54,220 bases of DNA. Origin: an uncultured Oscillospiraceae bacterium. GTDB taxonomy: Bacteria; Bacillota; Clostridia; Oscillospirales; Ruminococcaceae. Position numbers and translations under genes: made by a program. Below, piece by piece: positions 32,843-41,530 of this stretch (its first letter is position 1; each line of letters begins with the position of its first letter). The DNA lies in assembly GCA_910579175.1 (NCBI GenBank), contig CAJTTB010000019.1, positions 1-54,220 on the forward strand, written 5' to 3'. The notes below the pieces were generated by a model. It did no database searches. It had not been told where the DNA came from and was given only the letters and a program-made list of their open reading frames with translations.

Positions 32843-35056
32843 ATGGATTTTATAAAGGGTAAATGGTGCAAGGAAATCAATACTAGAGATTTTATTGTAA
32901 AAAATTATACTCCTTATGATGGCAATGGAGACTTCTTAGCTGGTCCAACGGAAAATACAAAAAAACTTTGGAATCAGGTTTGTGAATTAATGAAACTGGA
33001 GCGTGAGAGAAAAGGCGTTTATGATATTTCTACAAATATTATTTCCACCATTAATTCTCATGAAGCAGGTTATATTGATAAATCCCTTGAGACAATTGTA
33101 GGATTACAGACAGATGAGCCGCTAAAACGTGCAATTATGCCATTTGGCGGTTATCGTATGGTAAAAACTTCTCTAGCAGCTTATGGAAAAGAAGAGGATC
33201 CAGCAGTTGCAAATGTATTTAAATATCGCAAAACACATAATGATGGTGTATTTGATGCTTATACAGATGAGATGAAACTGGCACGACATACAGGTGTTAT
33301 TACAGGATTGCCAGATGCCTATGGGCGCGGCAGAATTATTGGTGATTATCGCAGAGTGCCTTTATATGGTGTGGATTATTTGATTGAACAGAAAGAACAG
33401 ACAAAGCGCGAATTGATTTTAGATATTATGGACAGCCCTACCATTCGACTTCGTGAAGAAATTTCTGAGCAAATCAAAGCATTAAAAGAGCTAAAAGAGA
33501 TGGCAAATCGTTATGGATTTGATATTTCAAAACCAGCAACTGATACCAAAGAAGCAATTCAATGGTTGTATTTTGCTTATTTGGGTGCGGTAAAGGAACA
33601 AAACGGCGCTGCAATGAGTTTGGGACGCACTTCTACTTTTTTGGATATTTATGCTCAAAGAGATTTAGAGCAAGGACGTTATACAGAAGAACAAATTCAA
33701 GAGTTTGTTGACCATTTTATTATGAAACTGCGCATGGTTCGATTTTTGAGAACACCAGCTTATGATGAACTGTTTTCAGGTGACCCAACTTGGGTGACAG
33801 AATCCATTGCTGGTATGTGTATGGATGGTCGTCCTATGGTGACGAAGATGTCCTATCGTTATCTGCATACACTGGTAAATTTAGGACCTGCTCCAGAACC
33901 CAATATGACAGTGCTGTGGAGTCATCGTTTACCCGAGAATTTTAAAGAGTTCTGTGCTAGTTTGTCCATTCAGACCTCTTCTATTCAATATGAATCTGAT
34001 GAAATCTTACTGGAGCAGTTTGGGGATGATTATGGCATTGCCTGTTGTGTATCTCCGATGAAGATTGGAAAACAAATGCAGTTTTTTGGAGCGAGATGTA
34101 ATCTTGCAAAAGCGCTATTGTATGCACTCAATTGTGGAAAAGATGAGCGTTATGGCACACAGGTAGGACCACATATCGCACCAGTAAAAGAAGGCTATCT
34201 GGAATATGGTGAGGTTGTAGGGCGTTTTGATATGATGTGTGAATGGCTTTCTAAACTCTATATCAATACACTGAATATCATTCATTATATGCATGACAAA
34301 TACTGTTATGAAAAATTGCAGATGGCACTACATGATAAAAAAGTATATCGCACCTCTGCCGGAGGAATTGCAGGTTTATCTGTGGTGGTGGATTCTCTAT
34401 CTGCAATCAAATATGCAAAGGTATTACCGATTCGCAATGAACAGGGACTGATTACTGATTTTAAGATAGAGGGAGATTTTCCGAAATTTGGAAATAATGA
34501 TCCTCGCGCTGATGATATTGCGGTGGAAGTCGTAAGGGAATTTATGAAGAAATTATCAAGACATACCACCTATCGCGATTCTGTTCCAACCATGTCTGTA
34601 CTGACCATTACTTCCAATGTAGTTTATGGTAAAAAGACTGGAACCACGCCGGATGGACGCAAAGCAGGAGAGCCATTTGCGCCAGGTGCAAATCCAATGC
34701 ATGGTCGTGATGAAAGTGGATGTATTGCCTCTTTAAAATCCGTTGCGAAAATTCCATTTAGATATGCGCAAGATGGTATTTCAAATACATTTTCTATTGT
34801 TCCAGAAGCGTTGGGAAAAACCTTTGAAGAACAAAAAGAGAATCTAATCACATTGATGGATGGTTATTTTATGGATGATGGTTATCATCTAAATGTCAAT
34901 GTACTGCAAAGGGAAGTTTTGCAAGATGCGATGGAACATCCAGAACTTTATCCACAATTGACAATTCGTGTGTCTGGTTATGCAGTAAACTTTATCAAGT
35001 TGACTCGTGAACAACAATTGGATGTGATTAACCGTACATTCCATCAGCGTTTTTAA
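32843..35056 (+). CDS. pflB: Formate C-acetyltransferase (pyruvate formate-lyase)
   Basis: 737 residues, full length. The adjacent active-site cysteines are in GIACCVSP near 400-401. The glycyl-radical site is in RVSGYAVNF near 710-716. It converts pyruvate and CoA to acetyl-CoA and formate under anaerobic conditions and is inactivated by oxygen at the glycyl radical. TTAGGAGG lies 6-13 nt before the ATG. It is preceded by one of the strongest promoters in the window and followed by a terminator, then pflA, so pflA is probably expressed at a lower level or by read-through. Confidence 0.98.
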   Translation: MDFIKGKWCKEINTRDFIVKNYTPYDGNGDFLAGPTENTKKLWNQVCELMKLERERKGVYDISTNIISTINSHEAGYIDKSLETIVGLQTDEPLKRAIMPFGGYRMVKTSLAAYGKEEDPAVANVFKYRKTHNDGVFDAYTDEMKLARHTGVITGLPDAYGRGRIIGDYRRVPLYGVDYLIEQKEQTKRELILDIMDSPTIRLREEISEQIKALKELKEMANRYGFDISKPATDTKEAIQWLYFAYLGAVKEQNGAAMSLGRTSTFLDIYAQRDLEQGRYTEEQIQEFVDHFIMKLRMVRFLRTPAYDELFSGDPTWVTESIAGMCMDGRPMVTKMSYRYLHTLVNLGPAPEPNMTVLWSHRLPENFKEFCASLSIQTSSIQYESDEILLEQFGDDYGIACCVSPMKIGKQMQFFGARCNLAKALLYALNCGKDERYGTQVGPHIAPVKEGYLEYGEVVGRFDMMCEWLSKLYINTLNIIHYMHDKYCYEKLQMALHDKKVYRTSAGGIAGLSVVVDSLSAIKYAKVLPIRNEQGLITDFKIEGDFPKFGNNDPRADDIAVEVVREFMKKLSRHTTYRDSVPTMSVLTITSNVVYGKKTGTTPDGRKAGEPFAPGANPMHGRDESGCIASLKSVAKIPFRYAQDGISNTFSIVPEALGKTFEEQKENLITLMDGYFMDDGYHLNVNVLQREVLQDAMEHPELYPQLTIRVSGYAVNFIKLTREQQLDVINRTFHQRF

Positions 35057-35068
35057 AATAAAAGAATA

Positions 35069-35103
35069 AAAAGGGCTGTTATGATAAAAAACAGCCTTTT
35101 TAA
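35069..35103 (+). terminator. Intrinsic terminator between pflB and pflA
   Basis: AAAAGGGCTGTT (35069-35080) pairs with AACAGCCTTTTT (35090-35101). It lies between two functionally linked genes, suggesting partial termination. Confidence 0.8.
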
Positions 35104-35144
35104 ACAGAAATTTTAAATGATAAATAGAGAGAGGAAAATACTGT

Positions 35145-35882
35145 TTGTCTGAACCTATTAGAACAATTACTGGGAATATCCACTCTGTCGAAAGTTTTGG
35201 CGCGGTAGACGGTCCAGGTGTGCGCTTTGTGGTATTTTTTCAAGGCTGTCCACTTCGATGTCTTTATTGCCATAATCCAGATAGCTGGAAATTTTCGGAA
35301 GGCGAGTCAAAAACAGCCGGAGAACTGATAGACCAAATTTTGGATTATCGCAATTTTATTCAAAAGGGAGGGGTAACCCTATCTGGAGGGGAACCACTTG
35401 CGCAACCGGAGTTTTGCCAGGCGTTATTGACATTATGCAAGCAGCATGGACTTCATACTGCAATTGATACATCTGGGGTCATTCCATTGCGACAATCTAA
35501 GATAGCGATTGACGTTGCGGATATGTTGTTATTGGATATGAAGGACATTGATACAAAGGATTGTAAAACCCTAACAGGACAAAGTAACCAAAATGCAGTT
35601 GAAACATTGAACTATTGTGAAAGCGTGCAGAAACCTGTTTGGATTCGTCATGTATGTGTGCCAAACTATACGTTAAAGCAAGAAAAATTACAGCGCTTGG
35701 CACAATTTTTAAAAAATTATCAATGTGTGACAAAAGTGGAATTAATTCCATTTCATCAAATGGGCATTTACAAGTGGGATTATGTAGATGTCGCTTATCA
35801 GCTCGCGAATATTCCAGCACCAACTGTACAGGAAATGGAGCAAGCAAAAGAGTTGTTATTGTCCTATCATCTGCCAGTTTAA
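35145..35882 (+). CDS. pflA: Pyruvate formate-lyase activating enzyme
   Basis: 245 residues from a TTG start; GAGAGGAAAA lies upstream. The radical SAM motif is C35-x3-C39-x2-C42 (CPLRCLYCHNP). The N-terminal IHSVESFGAVDGPGVRF and the TLSGGEPLAQPEF block are diagnostic for PFL activases. It abstracts the hydrogen from the PflB glycine using SAM and a 4Fe-4S cluster. No extra ferredoxin domain is inserted, which is typical of true PFL activases. It converges with the HTH gene only 7 nt away, with no terminator between them. Confidence 0.96.
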   Translation: MSEPIRTITGNIHSVESFGAVDGPGVRFVVFFQGCPLRCLYCHNPDSWKFSEGESKTAGELIDQILDYRNFIQKGGVTLSGGEPLAQPEFCQALLTLCKQHGLHTAIDTSGVIPLRQSKIAIDVADMLLLDMKDIDTKDCKTLTGQSNQNAVETLNYCESVQKPVWIRHVCVPNYTLKQEKLQRLAQFLKNYQCVTKVELIPFHQMGIYKWDYVDVAYQLANIPAPTVQEMEQAKELLLSYHLPV

Positions 35883-35889
35883 AAAGTGC

Positions 35890-36171
35890 TCAAAGTGGAT
35901 AATATTGTATAAATTTTTTTAGATTTTGAATCGCTCGTTTTAAGGTACGGCTGACACTGGATTTATGAATTCCCAAAATGAAACCGATTTCTGTTTGTTT
36001 TTTTTGATGAAAAAAATACAACAATAAAATCTCTCTTTGTCGTTGTGTAAGTTGATTTTGAATCACCAAAGGCAATATTTTTTTGATTTTTCTGGATTGT
36101 TGGAAATTATCGTTTTGTGTTTGTGCACTTAAAAAAGGTTCTAACAATTCAAAACAAAGCGTTTTACTCAT
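35890..36171 (-). CDS. Small sigma-70 region 4-like HTH protein
   Basis: 93 residues from the ATG at 36171, with AAGGAG 9-14 nt upstream. The C-terminal half (about 40-90) reads as a sigma region 4 / LuxR-type helix-turn-helix: LTQRQREILLLYFF (first helix), KKQTEIGFILGIHKSSVSRTLKRAIQNLKKF (turn and recognition helix). There is no recognisable region 2, so it is not a complete sigma factor. The N-terminal 35 residues are of unknown fold. It could be a stand-alone region-4 regulator (as YlxM-like or phage sigma-like proteins are) or a remnant. It is transcribed alone, convergent with pflA. Confidence 0.75.
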   Translation of the reverse strand: MSKTLCFELLEPFLSAQTQNDNFQQSRKIKKILPLVIQNQLTQRQREILLLYFFHQKKQTEIGFILGIHKSSVSRTLKRAIQNLKKFIQYYPL

Positions 36172-36375
36172 AAAGATCACTCCTTAAAAATATCTAATTT
36201 TAACATAGCAAATCAGAGACCCAAAAATCAATTCAATGATAGCTGCTTTATTCTAAATAAAATATGAACGCTAGATATTTTATATTTGTAGGTAATAATA
36301 GCGATGCAAAAGAAAATTTGTTATATTTTTTAGAAACGATTATAAGTTTTATGAAAATATCTGGCATTTTGTGAA

Positions 36376-36404
36376 TTGTACTTCTTTGTGTTATTTGTTA
36401 TACT
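36376..36404 (+). promoter_or_regulatory. Promoter of candidate small RNA
   Basis: TTGTAC (36376-36381), 17-nt spacer, TATACT (36399-36404). Confidence 0.5.
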
Positions 36405-36410
36405 AAAGGA

Positions 36411-36548
36411 AATTAGAATGTTCAGTTCATGAAAAAGACATAATTAAATAGAAGAAGCATAACAAAAGTAATCTATTATTTTTGTAAATACAGATCATGA
36501 GATATAAAAAGGTCGGAAAGATTGCAATTTCGGCTTTTTTATTTTTTA
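36411..36548 (+). ncRNA. Candidate small RNA of about 137 nt, promoter- and terminator-bounded
   Basis: Starts about 7 nt after a good -10 box. Ends in a hairpin (GGTCGGAAA facing TTTCGGCT with a bulge and G-T pairs) with TTTTTTATTTTTTAAT. Inside there is only a 4-codon ORF (ATG at 36418, preceded by AAAGGA), so a leader peptide is also possible. The terminator lies about 230 nt before the TetR gene, so this is either an independent sRNA or an attenuated leader of that gene. Confidence 0.35.
36506..36548 (+). terminator. Terminator of candidate small RNA
   Basis: An A-rich 5' flank, an imperfect GC-containing stem around GATTGCAA and a long T-rich tail. Confidence 0.6.
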
Positions 36549-36775
36549 ATATTTACAAAGAAAAAATGCTCTCTTCTCTTAGGCGATGAGGTGAACTGAC
36601 AACGAAACGATAATACATATGATATTTCATATTTTATGTAAGTTTCGGATACCAATCGGGTAAAAAACCAATCGAATAGATTAGTAAATGAATAAACATG
36701 AGTTTTCTTTACCCAAGAAGTACACATTTTTAAAGTCGTGTGTAGTTCACGTGAAAATTTAAGGAGAAAGAACAA

Positions 36776-37399
36776 ATGCCAAAAATTTATTCAGAGTTAG
36801 ATAAACGAAATATCAAAAAGAATTTATTGAAGATAGGATTGACATTGTTGTGCGAAAAGGGATATAAGAGTATTCGCGTGGAAGAAATCACACAAAGGGT
36901 TGGCGTATCAAAGAGTTTATTTTATTCTTTGTTTTCCAGTAAAGAAGAGTTTGTATTACAAGCATTGATTGAACAACAATCGACATTTTACGAATTGATA
37001 TCCACAGAGATGAGTCGGGAAAATTACCCCATTGAAGAGCGAATTTTTCGTTTTTTGAAAATTTGCTTTGAAAATGAGGATAAGCGTTTTTTATATTTAA
37101 AACAGAAAGAACAAGTGGATATTGTGGCACATTTAAGTCTGGAGAGCTATGAGTTATTTCAACAAGAACAGCGTCGATTTTACCGAAAAATAGCAATGCT
37201 AATGCAGGCTGGAAGAGATAATTGTGATTCGGAACTATTGGGAAATATTACGATGATTGTATTATTGCTCTTTAATTCTCCAGAATCGATCCCATTTATG
37301 TTTCAAGATAAGATATTAGATACTGGAAGATTTTTAATACAGATGATGGAGAATTATTTGAAACAACAATTAAATCATAACTCCAATTTATTTCGATGA
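36776..37399 (+). CDS. TetR/AcrR-family transcriptional regulator
   Basis: 207 residues. The N-terminal DNA-binding domain (about 10-57) is typical: IKKNLLKIGLTLLCEKGYKSIRVEEITQRVGVSKSLFYSLFSSKEEFVLQALI. The remaining 150 residues form a helical ligand domain without a recognisable ligand signature. AAGGAG lies 10-15 nt upstream. Dyads upstream may be its own operator. The next gene on the strand is a diguanylate cyclase 208 nt away with its own promoter, so the usual divergent or adjacent efflux target is not evident. Target and ligand unknown. Confidence 0.92.
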   Translation: MPKIYSELDKRNIKKNLLKIGLTLLCEKGYKSIRVEEITQRVGVSKSLFYSLFSSKEEFVLQALIEQQSTFYELISTEMSRENYPIEERIFRFLKICFENEDKRFLYLKQKEQVDIVAHLSLESYELFQQEQRRFYRKIAMLMQAGRDNCDSELLGNITMIVLLLFNSPESIPFMFQDKILDTGRFLIQMMENYLKQQLNHNSNLFR

Positions 37400-37441
37400 T
37401 AATAAGATGATTGAAAAAATGGTAATATGATAAAATATCCC

Positions 37442-37470
37442 TTGTGCAGATAGACTTAATGAGATATACT
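37442..37470 (+). promoter_or_regulatory. Promoter of the diguanylate cyclase gene
   Basis: TTGTGC (37442-37447), 17-nt spacer, TATACT (37465-37470); leader of about 130 nt. Confidence 0.55.
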
Positions 37471-37607
37471 ATCATTGATGAAATAAGGAAATATTTACAA
37501 AAAACAAAGAGTTTAAAGAAATTAAAAAATAAAATTTTCTATTATGAAGCGACCAACTTTGGCGAGGATTCACAGAATCATAAAAATAAATATTGGAGCG
37601 GATATCA

Positions 37608-40049
37608 TTGATAGATTCAAATAATATGCAAGAAGTTTTGGATAGTTTGAGTACGATAGCGGTTTGTGTGATTGAACAGGATAGCCATAAAATTTTATAT
37701 TATAATAAAACTGCAAAGAAAATATCTCCTGAAATAGATTTGGGATTGTATTGTCATGATATTTGGTTTAGAAATTGTAAGTATTGTCCATTATTAACAA
37801 TTGGGGAGCAGCATACAAATACCAAGACATGTTGTAGTGGTTTGTTTTCTACAATCGTGGACATTACCGCAACGAAAATCATTTGGAATAGGCAAATTCC
37901 CGCTTATGTTGTTTCTATTACTCCACATATAGATACGCCAGACGAACAGGAGAAGGAATTGGAAAGGCGACAATTAAGCATGGCAGCAACACAGGTTTAT
38001 CCAGTGATTGTCTCTGTAAACTTGACACAAAATACATATCATATCATAGAAAACCAGTTATTTAAAACGCAGGATATTTCAAAAAAAGGAAACTTTGATG
38101 AATTGCTCGAACAGAAGATGAAAATATTGCATCCAGATTATCAGATGGAATTTGCTAGATTGTTCTCTAGAGAACATTTGATGGAATGTTTTCATTTAAA
38201 AGAAAAAAGTGTTTTTATGGAACATCTGCAAATGGGCGATGATGGAATTTATCATTGGACAGCTAGTTATGCAATACAAGTAGATAATCCCTATAATGAT
38301 GATGTATTAGAAATTATTTTAAGCCGAAATATTGATGAACAAAAAGAAACAGAACAGCAATTAAAAGATTTATTAGAACTTACCTATAATAACATTCAGG
38401 GTTCCTGTGCGAAGTATATTTTGAGGGATCACAATGTATTTTTATTAGAGGCAAATGAACAGTATTTTGAATTGCTGGATACAGATGAGAGAGAATATGA
38501 AAATGGAATTTTTCCCAGAATGGAACCACGGCAACGTCAAAAATACTTGAGCATCATAGAAAAACATGCCAAAACAAAAGAGCCTTTTTTCTTTGAATTT
38601 GAACATCAAAGAAGAAATGGTTCAAGCATTTGGTTACAACTGCAATTTGTTTATCTTGGTGAACGCAATCATCATGTGGTCTATCACGGGATTGTGATAG
38701 ACATTACAGAAAAAAAGCTGTTGGAATTGGAACATCAAGCAACCTTTCAAAATCTTCCTGGAGGAATTGCAAAAGTTTTGTTAGATGATAAGTTGACATT
38801 GATAGAAGCAAATCCAACATATTATCAAATTATGGGTTATCCAGTCAATAGTCAGTTATCCATACTGGATTGCGTTTATCAAAATGACCGGGAGTTTTTT
38901 ATGTCTCAGATAAGAAAACAACTTGGAGCACATTTTAGTTTAGAGCATCGCATTCAGCATATCACAGGTAAAGTTTTATGGGTTCATGTTCAGGGAAATC
39001 AAATTGGAATGATGAATGGAAAACCTCTGTTTTTGGTTGTGATTGTTGATATAAGCAACCAAAAACAACTGGAGGAAATGCAATATCGATATCAAGAATT
39101 GTTGGAACGTTCTGCCAATACATTACTAGAATATAATCCCAACACTTGTCAATTTGACGTCTATCAACAAGATGGACAAGAGAATAATGTCACTGTAGTT
39201 TATGATTACGATTTGATACAAGATAAAATCATTTATTCCAAAAGAGGCAATCAAAAATTTGATGAGAATTTACTGCGTTTGGCTTTTTATGGTCAATTGA
39301 AAAACTGTAATACAATTGATAAAGAGGATAAAATTGTGTTAAGCAGTATGATTGCGCGATGTCAAAAAGAATCATGCAGTGTAAGGGGAAAAATGAGATT
39401 GTTGTTGTCCAATGGAAAATACGAGTGGTTTGATGTTTATATGAGCTCTATTTGGAATGAGAATGATTCACAATGTATCAGTTTATTGGGCAAGTTTATC
39501 AATATTCATCGCATTAAGACAGAGCTTTCTCATTGGGAAGAGCGAGCTGTGAAAGACCCACTGACGGGAATTTATAATCGTGCTTTTTTTGAAGAAAGAG
39601 TCAATGTTTTATTAAACTCTGATGAAGTGAAACATGGTGCTTTGATTTTTATTGATATTGATAATTTTAAATGGGTCAATGATCATATGGGACATACAAT
39701 GGGAGATGCTGTTTTGCGCTATATTGCACAACAGATGAAGCAGTGTGTACGTTCTACAGATATTGTAGCCCGTTATGGTGGAGATGAATTTGTCATATTT
39801 TTAAAGAATATCAATTCTATGGATGCATTGATAAAAAAATTGAATCGATTAAAAATATTATTGTCTGATAGTTTTTTCAATGATGAATTAAATGGACATA
39901 TTTCTGCAAGTATTGGTGTTGCTTTATTTCCTGAAGATGCGAAAGATTATCAGTCCTTATTGAAAAAAGCAGACGAGACAGTATATTCTTCTAAAAAGAT
40001 GGGAAAAAATCAATTTACCTTTTATCAGGAAAATCTAAATAAGCAGTAA
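37608..40049 (+). CDS. PAS-domain diguanylate cyclase (GGDEF) with Cys-rich N-terminal sensor
   Basis: 813 residues. The TTG at 37608 is preferred over the TTG at 37593 because GGAG at 37595-37598 then falls 9 nt upstream. Residues 1-110 form a PAS-like domain with a cysteine cluster (C49, C57, C60, C75, C76). Three further PAS-like modules follow (about 125-255, 265-375 and 380-500, ending in DITEKK- and DISNQKQ-type linkers) and a less clear sensor module (about 510-640). The C-terminal GGDEF domain (about 650-810) has DNFKWVNDHMGHTMGD and the catalytic RYGGDEF near 722-728. The inhibitory I-site RSTD lies five residues before it, so product inhibition is expected. No transmembrane segment or EAL domain: a cytosolic c-di-GMP synthase. 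The cysteines could sense redox or bind metal. Confidence 0.92.
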   Translation: MIDSNNMQEVLDSLSTIAVCVIEQDSHKILYYNKTAKKISPEIDLGLYCHDIWFRNCKYCPLLTIGEQHTNTKTCCSGLFSTIVDITATKIIWNRQIPAYVVSITPHIDTPDEQEKELERRQLSMAATQVYPVIVSVNLTQNTYHIIENQLFKTQDISKKGNFDELLEQKMKILHPDYQMEFARLFSREHLMECFHLKEKSVFMEHLQMGDDGIYHWTASYAIQVDNPYNDDVLEIILSRNIDEQKETEQQLKDLLELTYNNIQGSCAKYILRDHNVFLLEANEQYFELLDTDEREYENGIFPRMEPRQRQKYLSIIEKHAKTKEPFFFEFEHQRRNGSSIWLQLQFVYLGERNHHVVYHGIVIDITEKKLLELEHQATFQNLPGGIAKVLLDDKLTLIEANPTYYQIMGYPVNSQLSILDCVYQNDREFFMSQIRKQLGAHFSLEHRIQHITGKVLWVHVQGNQIGMMNGKPLFLVVIVDISNQKQLEEMQYRYQELLERSANTLLEYNPNTCQFDVYQQDGQENNVTVVYDYDLIQDKIIYSKRGNQKFDENLLRLAFYGQLKNCNTIDKEDKIVLSSMIARCQKESCSVRGKMRLLLSNGKYEWFDVYMSSIWNENDSQCISLLGKFINIHRIKTELSHWEERAVKDPLTGIYNRAFFEERVNVLLNSDEVKHGALIFIDIDNFKWVNDHMGHTMGDAVLRYIAQQMKQCVRSTDIVARYGGDEFVIFLKNINSMDALIKKLNRLKILLSDSFFNDELNGHISASIGVALFPEDAKDYQSLLKKADETVYSSKKMGKNQFTFYQENLNKQ

Positions 40050-40080
40050 AAAAGGCGGTTTTTTTAAACCGCTTTTTTTT
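40048..40080 (+). terminator. Intrinsic terminator of the diguanylate cyclase gene
   Basis: GCGGTTT (40055-40061) pairs with AAACCGC (40066-40072), flanked by an A-run and eight Ts. It overlaps the stop region of the gene and is directly followed by a repeat element. Confidence 0.85.
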
Positions 40081-40231
40081 ATTACAAGCCGCTGACGATA
40101 GTCAGGCGAATCAGAGAGTAATAAAAAATAGTATTGATTGAACATGTGTCTAAGGGTACAAGGGAAAAGGTATATTTTTTGTTATTCCTCAAACCGCCAA
40201 CCAAGTTGGCGGCTTGATAATAAAAAATATA
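40081..40231. repeat. Modular palindromic repeat element, copy A
   Basis: An intergenic element between convergent genes built of hairpin modules joined by AT-rich linkers (ATAAAAAATAGTATT, TATTTTTTGTTA). The first module (40081-40121) is nearly identical to the reverse complement of the module at about 54128-54166 (5 mismatches in about 42 nt). The middle module has ACATGTGTCTAAGGGTAC (40142-40159), shared with copy B. The last is a perfect hairpin, CCGCCAAC-CAA-GTTGGCGG (40194-40212). No ORF. Confidence 0.75.
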
Positions 40232-40236
40232 CTTTA

Positions 40237-41193
40237 TTAACATACCTCTGATTCAATTGGTGCAATATCATTGCCATCAAAGTCTATACAAATCTCAAAA
40301 TCAAAGGGGGATTCGTCGGTCAGTTGGGTATATAGTTCATTGAGGACAGGAATAAGTTCCTCTTGTGTATCTAAAAATAATCCCAGTATTGATTTTCGAG
40401 AAGTTTGTGTTGGGTGTTGAATATGATGCCATAAATTTTGATTGAGATTGGCTGTATCAACCATAACTTTTTTTGGTTTGATTTGATTGGTTAGATCTAG
40501 CGTTTTTGGGAAAATTTCACCCAGTACATCGCGAACATGTTCTAAAAATCCAGTGTTATCGTATAACAGTCGACAGGCTTTACGCATTTCGTCAAAACAT
40601 TTCATGATTTCTCCCACTTCTGTTTGAATGCCATAAATACTGCTCAACAAACAAGTGTACATTCTAGCAATGATGTTTTTTGCCAAAACACTAATCTGAA
40701 AATGTTGGTTGACGCGAAATGTGGTAACAGGTTGTTTGTAAAAATACTCATAAAGAATAGCGCTAATCTCAGATTCGATCTTGCCATGGATACTCCTAGC
40801 TGTGCGTTCGGGATGATGTTTTTGAATGCTTTCAATTAAAAAATATACATATGGATGGATGTTTTTATCCAGATAATAATGTCCGACAAATCCTAGAAAG
40901 TAGGCGGATAAAATTTCAAATTCTGCTTGATTGTCCTGTTTTTGGGCAAGATAGGATTTCATAAACTCCAACGTTTGATATACTTTGTCTTGATGCATTC
41001 TAACACCGGTTAAAGGTAGATTGCTAAAACCTGTAAATACACAGGAAAAAATTTTTCTAAAAAATAAAATGTCTGGACCTTGTAAACCATAATTAAAAAC
41101 AGAACGATTATCTGAAATAAGTGTTTGTAACGGTTTGGAGAGTTTTGGAAGTATCTGTTCGCCAAGCAAAAAATGTGTAGATAAATCAGGCAT
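40237..41193 (-). CDS. Zinc-dependent phospholipase C-like protein
   Basis: 318 residues. The N-terminus MPDLSTHFLLGEQIL, the GLQGPDILFF loop (about 35-44), FLGFVGHYYLDKNIHPYV (about 99-116) and HGKIESEISA (about 135-144) carry the His/Asp pattern of the bacterial zinc-dependent phospholipase C / S1-P1-like family (PF00882). There is no signal peptide, so it probably is not a secreted toxin of the Clostridium alpha-toxin kind. Intracellular members of this family are common in Clostridia, and their substrate is unknown. AGAAAGGAA lies 9-17 nt upstream of the ATG. It is transcribed alone, convergent with the diguanylate cyclase. Confidence 0.8.
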   Translation of the reverse strand: MPDLSTHFLLGEQILPKLSKPLQTLISDNRSVFNYGLQGPDILFFRKIFSCVFTGFSNLPLTGVRMHQDKVYQTLEFMKSYLAQKQDNQAEFEILSAYFLGFVGHYYLDKNIHPYVYFLIESIQKHHPERTARSIHGKIESEISAILYEYFYKQPVTTFRVNQHFQISVLAKNIIARMYTCLLSSIYGIQTEVGEIMKCFDEMRKACRLLYDNTGFLEHVRDVLGEIFPKTLDLTNQIKPKKVMVDTANLNQNLWHHIQHPTQTSRKSILGLFLDTQEELIPVLNELYTQLTDESPFDFEICIDFDGNDIAPIESEVC

Positions 41194-41530
41194 ATGAAAA
41201 ATTCCTTTCTGGTTATGATTTCAATAAAGTAAATGTAAAAATGTGGCTGTGTTCTTTCTACATTGTTTGAATAGATTTGTCATATCTAGTGATAAAGGTA
41301 GTTGAAGATTTTTCAACTGGATGTTTTATCGGCGATATTGTTAATATATTTAATTTATATTATAACATTTTTATGGTTGTATTCATACAAATAAATTTTA
41401 AAATTTTATTCTTTACAGAGATTTTTTAAGGAAATTTCATTTTTTGCTAAAAATATAAATTTAGAAACCGAAAAATTGTGTTATGATAAGTTTATAAGAT
41501 AAGATTCTGATAAAAGAAAGGAATGGTTAT
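41194..41530. other. 337-nt divergent gap, no gene seen
   Basis: Very AT-rich. Contains the ribosome binding sites of both flanking genes. A weak promoter-like pair for the plus-strand transporter lies at about 41459-41486 (TTTAGA, 16 nt, TATGAT). No structured element recognised. Confidence 0.4.

Larger units (their letters stand above)
36172..36775. other. 600-nt gap with candidate small RNA and TetR regulatory region
   Basis: Besides the candidate small RNA (36411-36548) it holds three dyads before the TetR gene: ATATGA-TATT-TCATAT (36617-36632), GGGTAAA/TTTACCC arms (about 36658 and 36709), and the perfect TTCACGTGAA (36746-36755) close to the ribosome binding site. Any of these may be the TetR autoregulatory operator. 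No ORF with a good start lies here, apart from a 4-codon one. Confidence 0.4.

Noticed and set aside
40081..40231. CRISPR array or integron attC interpretation of the repeat elements
   Set aside because: Units are not direct repeats with unique spacers, there are no cas genes or integrase, and modules occur on both strands at scattered sites.
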